A DNA stretch of 28,262 bases, taken from DATGIQ01 sp035295665. GTDB lineage: Bacteria > Planctomycetota > Planctomycetia > Gemmatales > Gemmataceae. How positions within the stretch are numbered: the stretch's first letter is position 1; each line of letters opens with the position of its first letter. This document shows, in pieces, positions 15,389 through 23,340 of this stretch. The DNA lies in assembly GCA_035295665.1 (NCBI GenBank), contig DATGIQ010000040.1:1-28262 (forward strand), given 5' to 3'. A program made the position numbers and the translations under genes. Below the pieces are notes generated by a model. That model was not told the origin of the DNA. It did not search any database and saw only the letters and a list, made by a program, of their open reading frames with translations.

Positions 15389-16783
15389 ATGCGATGGAGC
15401 GAACAATGGCATCAGGAAGGGGGTGGCCGGGAACTGTTGCGCCTTGCCGTGCCGCTGATCCTGAGCAGCAGCTTCATGACCCTGCAAATTACCATTGATC
15501 GCGCCTTGCTGAGCCAAGCGAGCAGCGATGCGGTGGCTGCGTCGATGCCCGCAGCGGTGCTCTACTGGACTTTTGTGACGCTCTTGCAAAACACCGCCAA
15601 CTACGCCACTACGTTCGTGGCCCAGTATACCGGTGCCGGTCGGCCGAACCGTGTCGGCCCTGCGGTGTGGCAAGCCCTCTACTTCAGCGTGGCCGCGGGG
15701 ACCGCCTTCCTGGTCTTGTGGCCGTTAGCACGGCCACTCATCAGCCTGGGCGGCCACGCCCCGCGTATCCAGGAACTGGAGGTCACGTACTTTCGCTGCC
15801 TCTGTTTTGCGGCCCTGCCGGCGTTGGTGGTCGCTTCGGTCAACAGCTTCTTCGCCGGCCGCGGCGACAGCTGGACCGTGTTGCTCATCGATGCGACCGG
15901 CATGACCTTGAATGCACTGCTGGCTTATGCGTGGATCTTCGGCCATTGGGGCCTTCCTGCCTGGGGCATTGCCGGTGCGGGATACGCCACCGTAGTTGGA
16001 TCGGCAACATCGGCAACGTTGGCGTTGTTCCTCTTTTTTCGACCGCAATACCGCAAGACCTTTGCCACGCTCACGGGCTGGCGGCTCGAACCGGGGCTCT
16101 TTGGCCGGCTCCTCCGCTTCGGCCTTCCCAACGGGCTACAGTGGATGCTCGACGCGCTGGCTTTCACCGTTTTCCTGTTTCTGGTGGGTCGCTTGGGAGA
16201 GGGAGAGCTGGCCGCCACCAACATTGCCTTCACGATCAACATGGTCGCCTTGCTTCCCATGCTGGGTATGGGGCAAGCCGTTTGTGTTCTGGTCGGCCAA
16301 CGCTTGGGCCAAGACCGGCCGGAGTTGGCGGAACGTACGACGTGGAATGGCTTCCGGCTGGCCTGGCTATACATGGCGGCCGTGGTGTTGCTGTACGTCC
16401 TCGTGCCGGGAGCCTTTCTCTACTGCTTCGAAAGCAGCGATGCGCAATGGCCTGTCGTGGCCGGCTTCGTGCCGATCCTGCTCCGATTTGTCGCTGTCTA
16501 TTCTCTCTTCGATAGCATGTCCCTGGTTTTCTCGTTCGCCCTGCGCGGCGCCGGCGACACCCGCTTCGTGACGATCGTGGCCCTGGGGCTGGCTTGGCCG
16601 CTCATGGTCTTTCCGACCTGGGCAGCCTGGCATTACCATTGGGGACTCTACTGGGCGTGGACTTTTGCCAGCGCTTACATTATTTCCCTGGCCCTAACCT
16701 TTCTGTTCCGCTTCCGGACGGGGAAGTGGAAATCGATGCGCGTCATTGAACAAGCTCCGCCGCCGGAGGAGATTGCAGCCTAA
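15389..16783 (+). CDS. MATE-family multidrug/cation antiporter
   Basis: A 464-residue inner-membrane protein with about twelve hydrophobic segments in two similar halves. Typical MATE features are the start RELLRLAVPLILSSSFMTLQITIDRALLS, the first-half motif FVAQYTGAGRPNRVGPAVWQ and its second-half counterpart VCVLVGQRLGQDRPELAERTTWNG. The late FALRGAGDTRFVTIV segment is also characteristic. Such transporters expel drugs or metabolites using a sodium or proton gradient. AAGGAG (15377-15382) lies six bases before the ATG at 15389, so the longer in-frame extension to 15215 is rejected. The 283-base spacer upstream shows only a short CGCCCGA/TCGGGCG stem at 15166-15185. Substrate unknown. Confidence 0.93.
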   Translation: MRWSEQWHQEGGGRELLRLAVPLILSSSFMTLQITIDRALLSQASSDAVAASMPAAVLYWTFVTLLQNTANYATTFVAQYTGAGRPNRVGPAVWQALYFSVAAGTAFLVLWPLARPLISLGGHAPRIQELEVTYFRCLCFAALPALVVASVNSFFAGRGDSWTVLLIDATGMTLNALLAYAWIFGHWGLPAWGIAGAGYATVVGSATSATLALFLFFRPQYRKTFATLTGWRLEPGLFGRLLRFGLPNGLQWMLDALAFTVFLFLVGRLGEGELAATNIAFTINMVALLPMLGMGQAVCVLVGQRLGQDRPELAERTTWNGFRLAWLYMAAVVLLYVLVPGAFLYCFESSDAQWPVVAGFVPILLRFVAVYSLFDSMSLVFSFALRGAGDTRFVTIVALGLAWPLMVFPTWAAWHYHWGLYWAWTFASAYIISLALTFLFRFRTGKWKSMRVIEQAPPPEEIAA

Positions 16784-16910
16784 GATTCATTGGAACCGGG
16801 AAGCACGTCCTTTCGGTTTCTGTGGGTCGAAGCTCCGAGCGCAGCGGAACCGACTCCGCGCGGGGAGCCCTAGACGGGAAAACGAGAAGTGGCAGGAATG
16901 GGTTTTGCAC

Positions 16911-17042
16911 ATGCAGACAAGCAACTCGCCGAAAAAATTCATGATCCCGTATGTTGAATTTCCCTGTCCGAATTGCGAACATCGGCTGCGTGTCAAATAC
17001 GAATACCTCGGCGGAAAGCTCCGGTGCAAATACTGCGCATGA
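16911..17042 (+). pseudogene. Zinc-ribbon N-terminus, cut off by a frameshift
   Basis: The 43-residue reading frame from ATG 16911 encodes a small zinc ribbon: FPCPNCEHRLRV, then YLGGKLRCKYC, with Cys19/Cys22 and Cys39/Cys42. It ends at TGA 17040-17042 directly after the last cysteine. In planctomycete proteins this ribbon normally continues as C-x-HEF-V into a longer protein. Here HEFVSPSADEDIPW is found in the other frame starting at 17038, one base after the last cysteine codon. A two-base loss (or one-base gain) near 17037 therefore separates ribbon and body. No ribosome site is convincing. Confidence 0.6.
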
Positions 17043-18621
17043 GTTCGTAAGCCCGTCGGCAGACGAGGACATTCCTTGGGCTTCCACCGGCCCGGAAGAG
17101 ACGGAGGATGGACAGGCAGCCCAACGAAGGATTACCGTGTTAGAAACAGAGCTGAGCTCGCTTCGCGAGGAGCTCGCCTCGCGCACGGCCGAGCATACTG
17201 CGGTCGCAGAAAAGTTCCAGCAAGCACAGCAAGAGCTGCGTCATCTGCAAGACCAAATTCATCAAGCCTGGGCGGATCAGCGCAACGCTGCCAACTCCAA
17301 GCAGGAACTATGGGCGGCTCAGTCGGAACTCCAGTCAGTTCGGGAAGAACTGGCAGCGCGGATGACGGAGTTTACCGCCACCGCCGAGAAATTCCAGCAC
17401 ACGCAGGAAGAACTGCGCCACTTACAAGAACAAGTTCATCAAGCATGGGCCGATCAACGCAATGCCGCCGAGATAAACCAGAAGCTCTTGGCGGAACTCG
17501 AGCAAGTGCGAGCCCAGGCTCTGAGCCGGCAAGATTCCTCTGCCGACCCGGAGCGCCTTCTGCCCGAACATCCCATGGCAGGGGCAGCGGTGGATCCGAG
17601 CCAGCCGCAACGTTCATCGACCGTTCCGTCAAGTGGAGCCTTTCCCACGCGCACCCGCCTGCTGGAGCAGGCACAAAATATCCGGGCCCAACTCGAAGCG
17701 AGTTCCTCGATCAAGGAACAAATCGATCGGCTGAGCGCCGAGCTGGCAGCAGCCCAAGCGGACAAAGAGCGATTGAGCGAGCAATGGCACACGGCCGAGG
17801 CCGAAGCGACCCAACTGCGCCAGCAAATTGCCGCACTGGAACAATCCCTGGCTCAGTTGACTGCCGCTCATACGGATACGTCACAGGCCCTGCAACAAGG
17901 GCAGGCGCAGTGGGAGACCGAGCGCCAGGCATTGCAGCGCGAATGGGAGGAAAGACTTCAATCCCACCTTCGCGAAGCGGAGCAACGCTTGGAGGAGGCG
18001 AAGGCTCGAATCGAATCGGAACGCAGCCAGTGGCAAGAGCAACACGAGGCAGTAAGACAGAATCACGAGCAGGAGTCTGCCGTGCTTCAAGGTCAGCTCG
18101 AGCAGTTGCGGCAAGAGCATGGCACTCTGCGCGCGGAACACGATGCGTCTCTCGATCAGATCAAAACTCTGGGCGATGAGCACAACCGAATCACGGCAGA
18201 GCGGGACGAGATCGATACCCGCCACAAGGACGCGGTGGAGGGCTTTCGGGCTGACATGGCCCGGCTGACGCAGGCCTGGCAAGAATCGCGGCAACAAGAG
18301 GCAGTCACGGCCGAACAAAATCGGGCGTTGACCGAACAGCTCGAGAAGCTGCGCAGTGAGCTCGATCAGCAGCGCATCTGCGAGACCGAGCACCAAGAAC
18401 GCCTCGCCGCAATCCAGCAAGCTGCGGAGGCGGCTCGTGCCGAGGCCGCGGAAGAAAAGGCCCGTACGGAGACCGAGCGCCAGAGGTGGCAGCAGCTCGA
18501 TGATGCCCAGCGCCAGGCCGAGGAAAACAACCACGCGTTACAGAGCGAAGTGGAGCGGCTGCGTGAAGAGGTGACCGCGCTGCAAGAGGCGCTGGCCATC
18601 GTGGGCGTTGTCATGACTTAG
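16951..18621 (+). CDS. Long coiled-coil protein, body of a frameshifted zinc-ribbon gene
   Basis: The open frame runs to TAG 18619-18621. Its first 29 codons overlap the zinc-ribbon frame and translate that DNA out of register, so authentic sequence begins at HEFVSPSADED (17038). An in-frame GTG at 17137 and an ATG at 17361 could serve as internal starts. From there to the end it is almost pure coiled coil rich in Glu, Gln, Ala and Arg (EELASRTAEHTAVAEKF and similar), with SMC- or myosin-like heptads. Two 59-residue copies, both ending with the motif QAWADQRNAA, lie 177 bases apart (near 17260 and 17437), a tandem duplication. No catalytic domain or membrane helix is visible; a structural or scaffolding role is the most one can infer. 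Whether it is translated depends on the frameshift. Confidence 0.75.
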   Translation: MLNFPVRIANIGCVSNTNTSAESSGANTAHEFVSPSADEDIPWASTGPEETEDGQAAQRRITVLETELSSLREELASRTAEHTAVAEKFQQAQQELRHLQDQIHQAWADQRNAANSKQELWAAQSELQSVREELAARMTEFTATAEKFQHTQEELRHLQEQVHQAWADQRNAAEINQKLLAELEQVRAQALSRQDSSADPERLLPEHPMAGAAVDPSQPQRSSTVPSSGAFPTRTRLLEQAQNIRAQLEASSSIKEQIDRLSAELAAAQADKERLSEQWHTAEAEATQLRQQIAALEQSLAQLTAAHTDTSQALQQGQAQWETERQALQREWEERLQSHLREAEQRLEEAKARIESERSQWQEQHEAVRQNHEQESAVLQGQLEQLRQEHGTLRAEHDASLDQIKTLGDEHNRITAERDEIDTRHKDAVEGFRADMARLTQAWQESRQQEAVTAEQNRALTEQLEKLRSELDQQRICETEHQERLAAIQQAAEAARAEAAEEKARTETERQRWQQLDDAQRQAEENNHALQSEVERLREEVTALQEALAIVGVVMT

Positions 18622-18687
18622 AACCATGCACCCAAAGGTATCGGGAACTCTACAATCCAAGTTCCAGATACCTTTGGGTACGTGGTT
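18622..18687. terminator. 28-bp imperfect stem-loop directly after the coiled-coil gene
   Basis: Left arm 18622-18649 and right arm 18660-18687 match at 25 of 28 positions around a ten-base loop; the core CCCAAAGGTATC pairs with GATACCTTTGGG. It starts on the base after the stop codon. No T-run follows, so it would be a factor-dependent terminator, an RNA-stabilising hairpin, or an inserted palindrome. Confidence 0.6.
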
Positions 18688-18751
18688 CTTAACCGAACGG
18701 ATTTCGAAGCTGCCCAGCATAGGCGGCCTGAAAGCGGCGGAGATCGATCGC

Positions 18752-19498
18752 TTACCCCAGTTCTTCGCGGCGGCCCGAGCTCTCGCCGAATCCGATGCTG
18801 TGACGTCCTCGATACTGCAGGTACAGGCCTTCCATCGTCGTCAGCTCGATCCCTTTTTTCGACGGATTATACGGGGTGTAGTTTACGAGCCGGATCAACC
18901 ACCGGCCGGCGGCATCGACATCAAGAATGTTGATGCAGCCTGGATCTTGCTCGAAGGCGCCGAAGCTGTGGAGATCGATCCCCAAAGCGTGGGTCAGAAT
19001 GGCTCGGTTCACCCCGCCATGAGCCACCAAGAGCAAGTGTTGCCACCCGGGATCGGCGAGCAGCTGCCGTAAGGTGCCCAGCACACGGTCCACCAAGGAG
19101 CCAATCGTTTCCCCCGCCAGAAAGCAGGTTTCACGGTCGATTCCCGTGGAGAAGGCTCGCAGGAAGCTCTCCTCGACGGCATCGGCAGGGATGTCGGCCA
19201 ATCGTCCTGGTTCGATCTCGCGCAATTCGGGACAGGATTCTACATGCAGTGCCCGGCCGGCGATGATCAGGCTGGCGGTCTGGGTGCTGCGAAGGAGATT
19301 GCTCGCCACGGCGCGATCGAGTGGAATGTCGGCGAGCGCACGGCCCGCGGCCTCGGCCTGAAGCTGCCCTTGCGGATTCAGCGGCACCGTCGCCGGCCGA
19401 AAAGGCTTGCCATGTTCATCGAAGTAGCTGACGTCGCCGTGACGCAGCAAGTAAATTCGCCGCCGCTTCGTGTACTGCCAGTTTTCTGTTGCATCCAT
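18752..19498 (-). CDS. Histidine phosphatase (phosphoglycerate mutase-like)
   Basis: A 248-residue enzyme of the histidine phosphatase superfamily. The catalytic RHG is LLRHGDVSYFD with His20, and the second histidine is His160 in LLVAHGGVNRAILTHAL. Supporting residues are Arg70 in SNLLRSTQTA and the acidic ELREIEPGRL. Members dephosphorylate sugar phosphates, cobalamin intermediates (CobC-like) or phosphoproteins; substrate is not evident. I start at the ATG 19498-19496 because AGGAA (19509-19505) then has a six-base spacing; the ATG two codons earlier would leave no spacing. The gene is divergent from the APH-type kinase, with 74 bases between the starts, and could share a control region with it. 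Confidence 0.9.
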   Translation of the reverse strand: MDATENWQYTKRRRIYLLRHGDVSYFDEHGKPFRPATVPLNPQGQLQAEAAGRALADIPLDRAVASNLLRSTQTASLIIAGRALHVESCPELREIEPGRLADIPADAVEESFLRAFSTGIDRETCFLAGETIGSLVDRVLGTLRQLLADPGWQHLLLVAHGGVNRAILTHALGIDLHSFGAFEQDPGCINILDVDAAGRWLIRLVNYTPYNPSKKGIELTTMEGLYLQYRGRHSIGFGESSGRREELG

Positions 19499-19572
19499 CG
19501 GCATTTCCTGCACTATGGAGTCAGGCGATCGTGGCACTCCATTCCGAATCTGTAGCCGTCCGAGTTCTCTCG

Positions 19573-20607
19573 ATGAACACCATAAACGATTTTCGGCAGC
19601 GCTTGGAGACATTTCTTGCTGAAAACGTACAAGCCCCTGTACACATTCACGCCGCCAGACAACTCACCGGCGGCGCCAGTCGCGAGACTTGGGCCATTGA
19701 TGTGGAGATCGAAAACGGCCCGGAAGCAGGCCAGCAGGCACTGGTCCTGCGAAGAGACATGGGAGGGACCATTCATGATGAAGCCCTCTCGCGGGAGCAG
19801 GAATTTCGCTTGATCGCAGCCGCTCACCAGGCAGGCGTGCTGGTTCCCCGGCCGCGCTGGGTCTGTGGCGATCCAGCGGTGCTGGGCAGCCCCTTTTTTC
19901 TCATGGATCGGTTGGAGGGGGAATCCGTCGGCCGGCGGATTGTGCGGGAAGCGGCGCTCACGGAGGCTCGCCGTCAACTTCCCCGCCAAATGGGTGAACA
20001 GCTGGCGCGGATTCACCGCATCGATCCGGCCCGGCAATCCCTCGACTTCCTGTCGGCGAGCGACCCGGGATGTTCACCAGCCGAGACGGCACTCCATCGT
20101 GCGACCCATCAGCTCGAGCGCTTCGGGGAACCGCATCCGGCCCTGGAATTATCGCTCCGCTGGCTCAGGGCATATGCTCCGCCCTGTGCCAAGGTGGTGT
20201 TGGTCCACGGCGATTTTCGCGTCGGTAACTTGATGGTCGGCGCCGATGGATTGCGCGGCGTGTTTGATTGGGAATTCGCTCATCTGGGCGATCCGGCGGA
20301 GGACCTGGCATGGCCCTGTGTCCGCTCGTGGCGATTCGGTCAGGATGCGCTTCGTCTGGGCGGCGTCGGTCGGGCAGAAGAGTTTTTCGAAGCGTACGAA
20401 CAGGCCGGCGGTCCGGCGATCGATCACGAGGCGGTCCAGTACTGGGAGATTCTCGGCAACTTCCGCTGGGCAGTCGGCTGCATTTCCCAGGCATATCGCC
20501 ATCTGTCGGGCCAGGCACCGAGCATTGAGTTAGCCAGCTTGGGAAGGAGGACCGCGGAGATGGAGCTGGAGTTGTTGGATCTGATCGGACAAGTACTTGG
20601 CCCATAG
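19573..20607 (+). CDS. Phosphotransferase of the APH / ACAD10-like kinase family
   Basis: A 344-residue cytoplasmic kinase with the aminoglycoside/choline-kinase fold. The catalytic loop is VHGDFRVGNLM, with Asp214 as base and Asn219 for metal. The metal-binding FDWEFAHLGDPAEDLAW (DWE at 232-234) follows. The opening LTGGASRETWAID is the nucleotide-binding glycine loop, and LVLRRD holds the ATP lysine position as Arg, a common variant. The length and the HLGDPAEDLAW segment match the ACAD10/ACAD11-associated phosphotransferases, which phosphorylate hydroxyacyl-type substrates, better than true antibiotic kinases. The ATG at 19573 gives the normal length. There is no neighbouring acyl-CoA dehydrogenase to confirm the role. 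Confidence 0.88.
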   Translation: MNTINDFRQRLETFLAENVQAPVHIHAARQLTGGASRETWAIDVEIENGPEAGQQALVLRRDMGGTIHDEALSREQEFRLIAAAHQAGVLVPRPRWVCGDPAVLGSPFFLMDRLEGESVGRRIVREAALTEARRQLPRQMGEQLARIHRIDPARQSLDFLSASDPGCSPAETALHRATHQLERFGEPHPALELSLRWLRAYAPPCAKVVLVHGDFRVGNLMVGADGLRGVFDWEFAHLGDPAEDLAWPCVRSWRFGQDALRLGGVGRAEEFFEAYEQAGGPAIDHEAVQYWEILGNFRWAVGCISQAYRHLSGQAPSIELASLGRRTAEMELELLDLIGQVLGP

Positions 20608-20646
20608 TTCCTGGTTTCTGCGTGGCTCGCCTTCAAAGAATGTCAC

Positions 20647-21555
20647 ATGCCGTTGCCCTTTGATGCAACCCTGAAGGAACTCGTGCAGCACTTCCTGCAC
20701 GATTACGAAGTTCAAATGGGCCTGAGCGATTTAGGCCCCTTGACACCACTCAACGTCGACTTATCCACCATCACCGCCGCCACCGACATCGCTTTGGGGC
20801 ATGGCAACCCGCCGGACCGCATTGTGGATATCAATTTTCAGAGCGGTCCGGACGAAGACCTCCAGGCGCGGGTGTTGCTCTATCATGCCCTGTTACATTT
20901 CCGCTATCGGGTCCCCATCCATAGCCTGGTCGTATTGCTTCGTCCGGTCGCCGACCAGCGGCAGCTCACTGGCAAAGTTCGCTACATCGGCCGCCGGCGC
21001 AAGGGTAAAATGGACTTTACCTACGAAGTTATCCGGCTATGGCAGCAGCCGGTGCGACGTTTTCTGACCGGTGGATTGGGGACTTTGCCTTTAGCGCCGC
21101 TCTGCCGGCTGCCGGCAGCACCTTCATTGGAGGCGGCACTGACTCCCGTAATTCACCGGGTAGCGGAGCGGCTCGAACGGGAAGCTACGCCCGAAGAGCG
21201 GGCCACATTGTTGGCCGCTACCTATGTCCTGGCCGGCCTACGGGTGACACCGGAGATAGCCGAGCGCTTGTTTCAAGGAGTGCGTACCATGAAAGAATCT
21301 TCCACATACCAGGCTATTCTTGCTGAGGGACGCACCGAGGGACGCACCGAGGGACGCACCGAGGGACGCATTGAGGGACGCATCGAAGCCTTGCAAAAGA
21401 CGCTACTGCGGCTGGGGCGGCAGCAAGTCCACAACCCGCCCAGCGAGGCCGTGCAAGCTGCAATCCAGGCCATCCGGGATGAAGGTCGGCTGGAACGGAT
21501 GACGGACCGCTTGCTCACCGTCTCCAGCTGGCAAGAGCTGCTCGAGACTCCGTAA
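20647..21555 (+). CDS. Rpn/PD-(D/E)XK-like transposase-related protein with 12-bp repeats
   Basis: A 302-residue protein of the Rpn/YhgA-like, DUF4351-type group often labelled transposase. The N-terminal nuclease-fold region includes ATDIALG (Asp47), then RIVDINFQSGPDEDLQARVLLYHALL and VVLLRP. Relatives usually carry E-F-Q at the active-site strand; here it is NFQ at 63-65, so the catalytic acid is missing and nuclease activity is doubtful. Residues 227-246 are EGR[TI] units encoded by five 12-bp direct repeats (21325-21384). The C-terminal helical tail ends WQELLETP. Related genes are multi-copy in planctomycetes and cyanobacteria. It starts 39 bases after the kinase stop codon, so co-transcription is possible. 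Confidence 0.8.
   Translation: MPLPFDATLKELVQHFLHDYEVQMGLSDLGPLTPLNVDLSTITAATDIALGHGNPPDRIVDINFQSGPDEDLQARVLLYHALLHFRYRVPIHSLVVLLRPVADQRQLTGKVRYIGRRRKGKMDFTYEVIRLWQQPVRRFLTGGLGTLPLAPLCRLPAAPSLEAALTPVIHRVAERLEREATPEERATLLAATYVLAGLRVTPEIAERLFQGVRTMKESSTYQAILAEGRTEGRTEGRTEGRIEGRIEALQKTLLRLGRQQVHNPPSEAVQAAIQAIRDEGRLERMTDRLLTVSSWQELLETP
21325..21384 (+). repeat. Five tandem 12-bp repeats inside the Rpn-like gene
   Basis: GAGGGACGCACC occurs three times in a row (21325-21360), then GAGGGACGCATT and GAGGGACGCATC. Each unit codes for Glu-Gly-Arg-Thr/Ile. The unit is a multiple of three, so gain or loss of copies keeps the frame; the segment probably varies between strains by slippage. Confidence 0.9.
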
Positions 21556-21603
21556 GGCGCCGAATCAACAGCTAACTGCGCATGAACAGGGTGGTAAGCC
21601 GGA

Positions 21604-22989
21604 TTAGCCGTGTGCGGCGCCCAAGGCAGTCCCGGCCTTCTCGATCCGTCCGCGCAGATAATCGAGCGCCTTGTTCAGGGTCCGATCCTCGAACGGCTTT
21701 TTCTCGCTGCGCTTCTCTTTGTCCGTTTTCGGCTTGGATGGAACGGCCTTGCCGGGAACGATGTCCCGATCGCGGCGGTAATACAGGTAGTCGATCCGCT
21801 CGTCTTCCTTCAGCACGACCTCGTAACCGGGATCGGGCCGCACGCCCCATTCATCGGATTCTTTGCTGTCCGGAAAACGGTGAATGTTTTTGCCGCTCGG
21901 TCGCCAATAGCTGGCCGTGGTCAGCTTCAGGGCGCTCTTTCGCCCTTCCATCTCGATGATATTCTGGACGCTTCCCTTGCCGTAGCTGCGCTCGCCGACG
22001 ATCACCGCGCGTTTGTGGTCCTGAAGGGCCGCGGCCACAATCTCGCTCGCGCTGGCACTGAGTCGATTGATGAGCACCACAACGGGAAGATCCGCAGGCA
22101 CGATCGCTCCGCCGGCCTTGGCATCGTAAACTTCCTCTTGCTGATTGCGCCCCTTGGTGCTGACAATGCGTCCTTCATTCAAGAACATCCGGCTAATATC
22201 TACCGCAGCCCGTAACAAGCCGCCGGGGTTTGTGCGCAGGTCAAGGACCAGACCGCGGAGTCCTTCTTTCTCCAGGTTGCCAAGGATGGTGCGAAGCTCC
22301 GCCGCCGTCGTTTCGCTGAACGAAATCAGGCGGACATAACCAATCTGGTTCGGCTTATCGATGTAGTATTCCCATTCCTTGGGACTGCTGGGCTTACGGA
22401 GGTCACCCAGCACGCTTTGAACTTCGATCAGGGCGCGGGTAATTTCTAGCTCGACAGGCTCCTTGCTCCCTTCGTGCAGGACCGTCAAGACAACCTTGGT
22501 CCCCGGGTCGCCAGTGATTAGATCAACCGCTTCGGACACGCGCATATTTTCGGTCGATCGGCCATCGATCTTGAGAATGACGTCGCCGGCCAAGACACCG
22601 GCTTCGTAGGCCGGCGTGTCCACCATGGGACTGATCACCGTCAATTGCCCCGCGTTGAGCCGATCGAGGGAAATCTGGATCCCCACGCCACCGAACTTGC
22701 CTTTGCTGTTCAGCGTAAACCGTTTGTATTCCTTTTCATTGATGAAGCCGGAGTGCGGATCGAGGTGCTCGAGCCCGCCGTTAACCATGTCCTCGACGAG
22801 CTTGCGCTTCGCCTGAATATCGAGGGGCCGCACGTATTTATGGTCGACTTCATCGAGGACATCGACCACGAGCCGGACGAGCTCATAATCCTGATCCTTT
22901 TCACGGGGCGGCGCGCTGTGGGAAACGGCATAACCCAACAGGGCGACGGAAGCGATGCCCAGCAACCAAGCTAGGTTCCAGCGTGGCAT
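21604..22989 (-). CDS. C-terminal processing protease (S41 family)
   Basis: A 461-residue exported serine protease. Residues 5-22 are an uncleaved or cleavable membrane anchor (NLAWLLGIASVALLGYAV). A PDZ domain (~97-185; GVGIQISLD, AYEAGVLAGDVILKIDG) recognises substrate tails. The S41 catalytic core follows. Ser313 in SASASEI is the nucleophile and Lys338 in ERSYGKGSVQ the base, 25 residues apart as in CtpA/Prc. The C-terminal ~60 residues are lysine-rich (KTDKEKRSEKK), beyond the core. It would trim or degrade envelope proteins. AGGAGGG lies ten bases before the ATG. A TATAAT at 23078-23073 could be its -10 box. It converges on the Rpn-like gene with 48 bases between. Confidence 0.95.
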   Translation of the reverse strand: MPRWNLAWLLGIASVALLGYAVSHSAPPREKDQDYELVRLVVDVLDEVDHKYVRPLDIQAKRKLVEDMVNGGLEHLDPHSGFINEKEYKRFTLNSKGKFGGVGIQISLDRLNAGQLTVISPMVDTPAYEAGVLAGDVILKIDGRSTENMRVSEAVDLITGDPGTKVVLTVLHEGSKEPVELEITRALIEVQSVLGDLRKPSSPKEWEYYIDKPNQIGYVRLISFSETTAAELRTILGNLEKEGLRGLVLDLRTNPGGLLRAAVDISRMFLNEGRIVSTKGRNQQEEVYDAKAGGAIVPADLPVVVLINRLSASASEIVAAALQDHKRAVIVGERSYGKGSVQNIIEMEGRKSALKLTTASYWRPSGKNIHRFPDSKESDEWGVRPDPGYEVVLKEDERIDYLYYRRDRDIVPGKAVPSKPKTDKEKRSEKKPFEDRTLNKALDYLRGRIEKAGTALGAAHG

Positions 22990-23072
22990 ATTGAGAAAAC
23001 CCTCCTGCGCTGGGGCGTCGAGATAACCACCGGAAATTCTATCTCATGCCCCGGATTTCTTGCAGACGTGGA

Positions 23073-23078
23073 ATTATA
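23073..23078 (-). promoter_or_regulatory. Candidate -10 box for the processing protease
   Basis: On the minus strand this reads TATAAT, a perfect sigma-70 -10 hexamer, 84 bases upstream of the protease ATG. No good -35 lies 16-18 bases further upstream, so the promoter may need an activator or another sigma factor. Confidence 0.35.
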
Positions 23079-23142
23079 CCGGTTGACCATGCAGCACGCG
23101 AGCCGGTTTCGTTGGCGTTTCCGGCAGACCGCTTGATTGCTC

Positions 23143-23171
23143 TTGACGGATCTGACGAACCCCGTTAGATT
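23143..23171 (+). promoter_or_regulatory. Sigma-70-type promoter for purA leader
   Basis: TTGACG (23143-23148) and TAGATT (23166-23171) are separated by exactly 17 bp. Transcription would begin near 23178, leaving about 160 bases of leader before the purA ATG. A terminator lies inside that leader at 23206-23237. Confidence 0.6.
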
Positions 23172-23205
23172 TCCATCTAGATAACGGTGCGCTTCAACCT
23201 AGGGA

Positions 23206-23237
23206 GCCCGAGACCTGTGGGGTCGCGGGCGTTTTTT
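23206..23237 (+). terminator. Intrinsic terminator inside the purA leader
   Basis: GCCCGAGACC (23206-23215) pairs with GGTCGCGGGC (23221-23230) with one mismatch around a five-base loop, followed by a run of six T (23232-23237). No plus-strand gene lies upstream to be terminated. It starts only about 28 bases after the predicted transcription start, so it is either an attenuator of purA or the end of a roughly 60-nt RNA. Confidence 0.75.
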
Positions 23238-23340
23238 GTGGTTCGCCTGAAAGATCGGTAAGCAGTCTGGCAGCTCCATTCTCTGAGCACGGATCTGTCG
23301 TGCCTGGTTGTCCGGCTGTCTTCCGAGGTAGGTGTTTGCA

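Noticed and set aside
21325..21384. CRISPR array
   Set aside because: The repeats are 12 bp, directly adjacent without spacers, and in frame inside a protein gene.
23160..23240. tRNA or known riboswitch in the purA leader
   Set aside because: No cloverleaf, T-loop or conserved purine-aptamer core could be found; only a promoter and terminator are supported.
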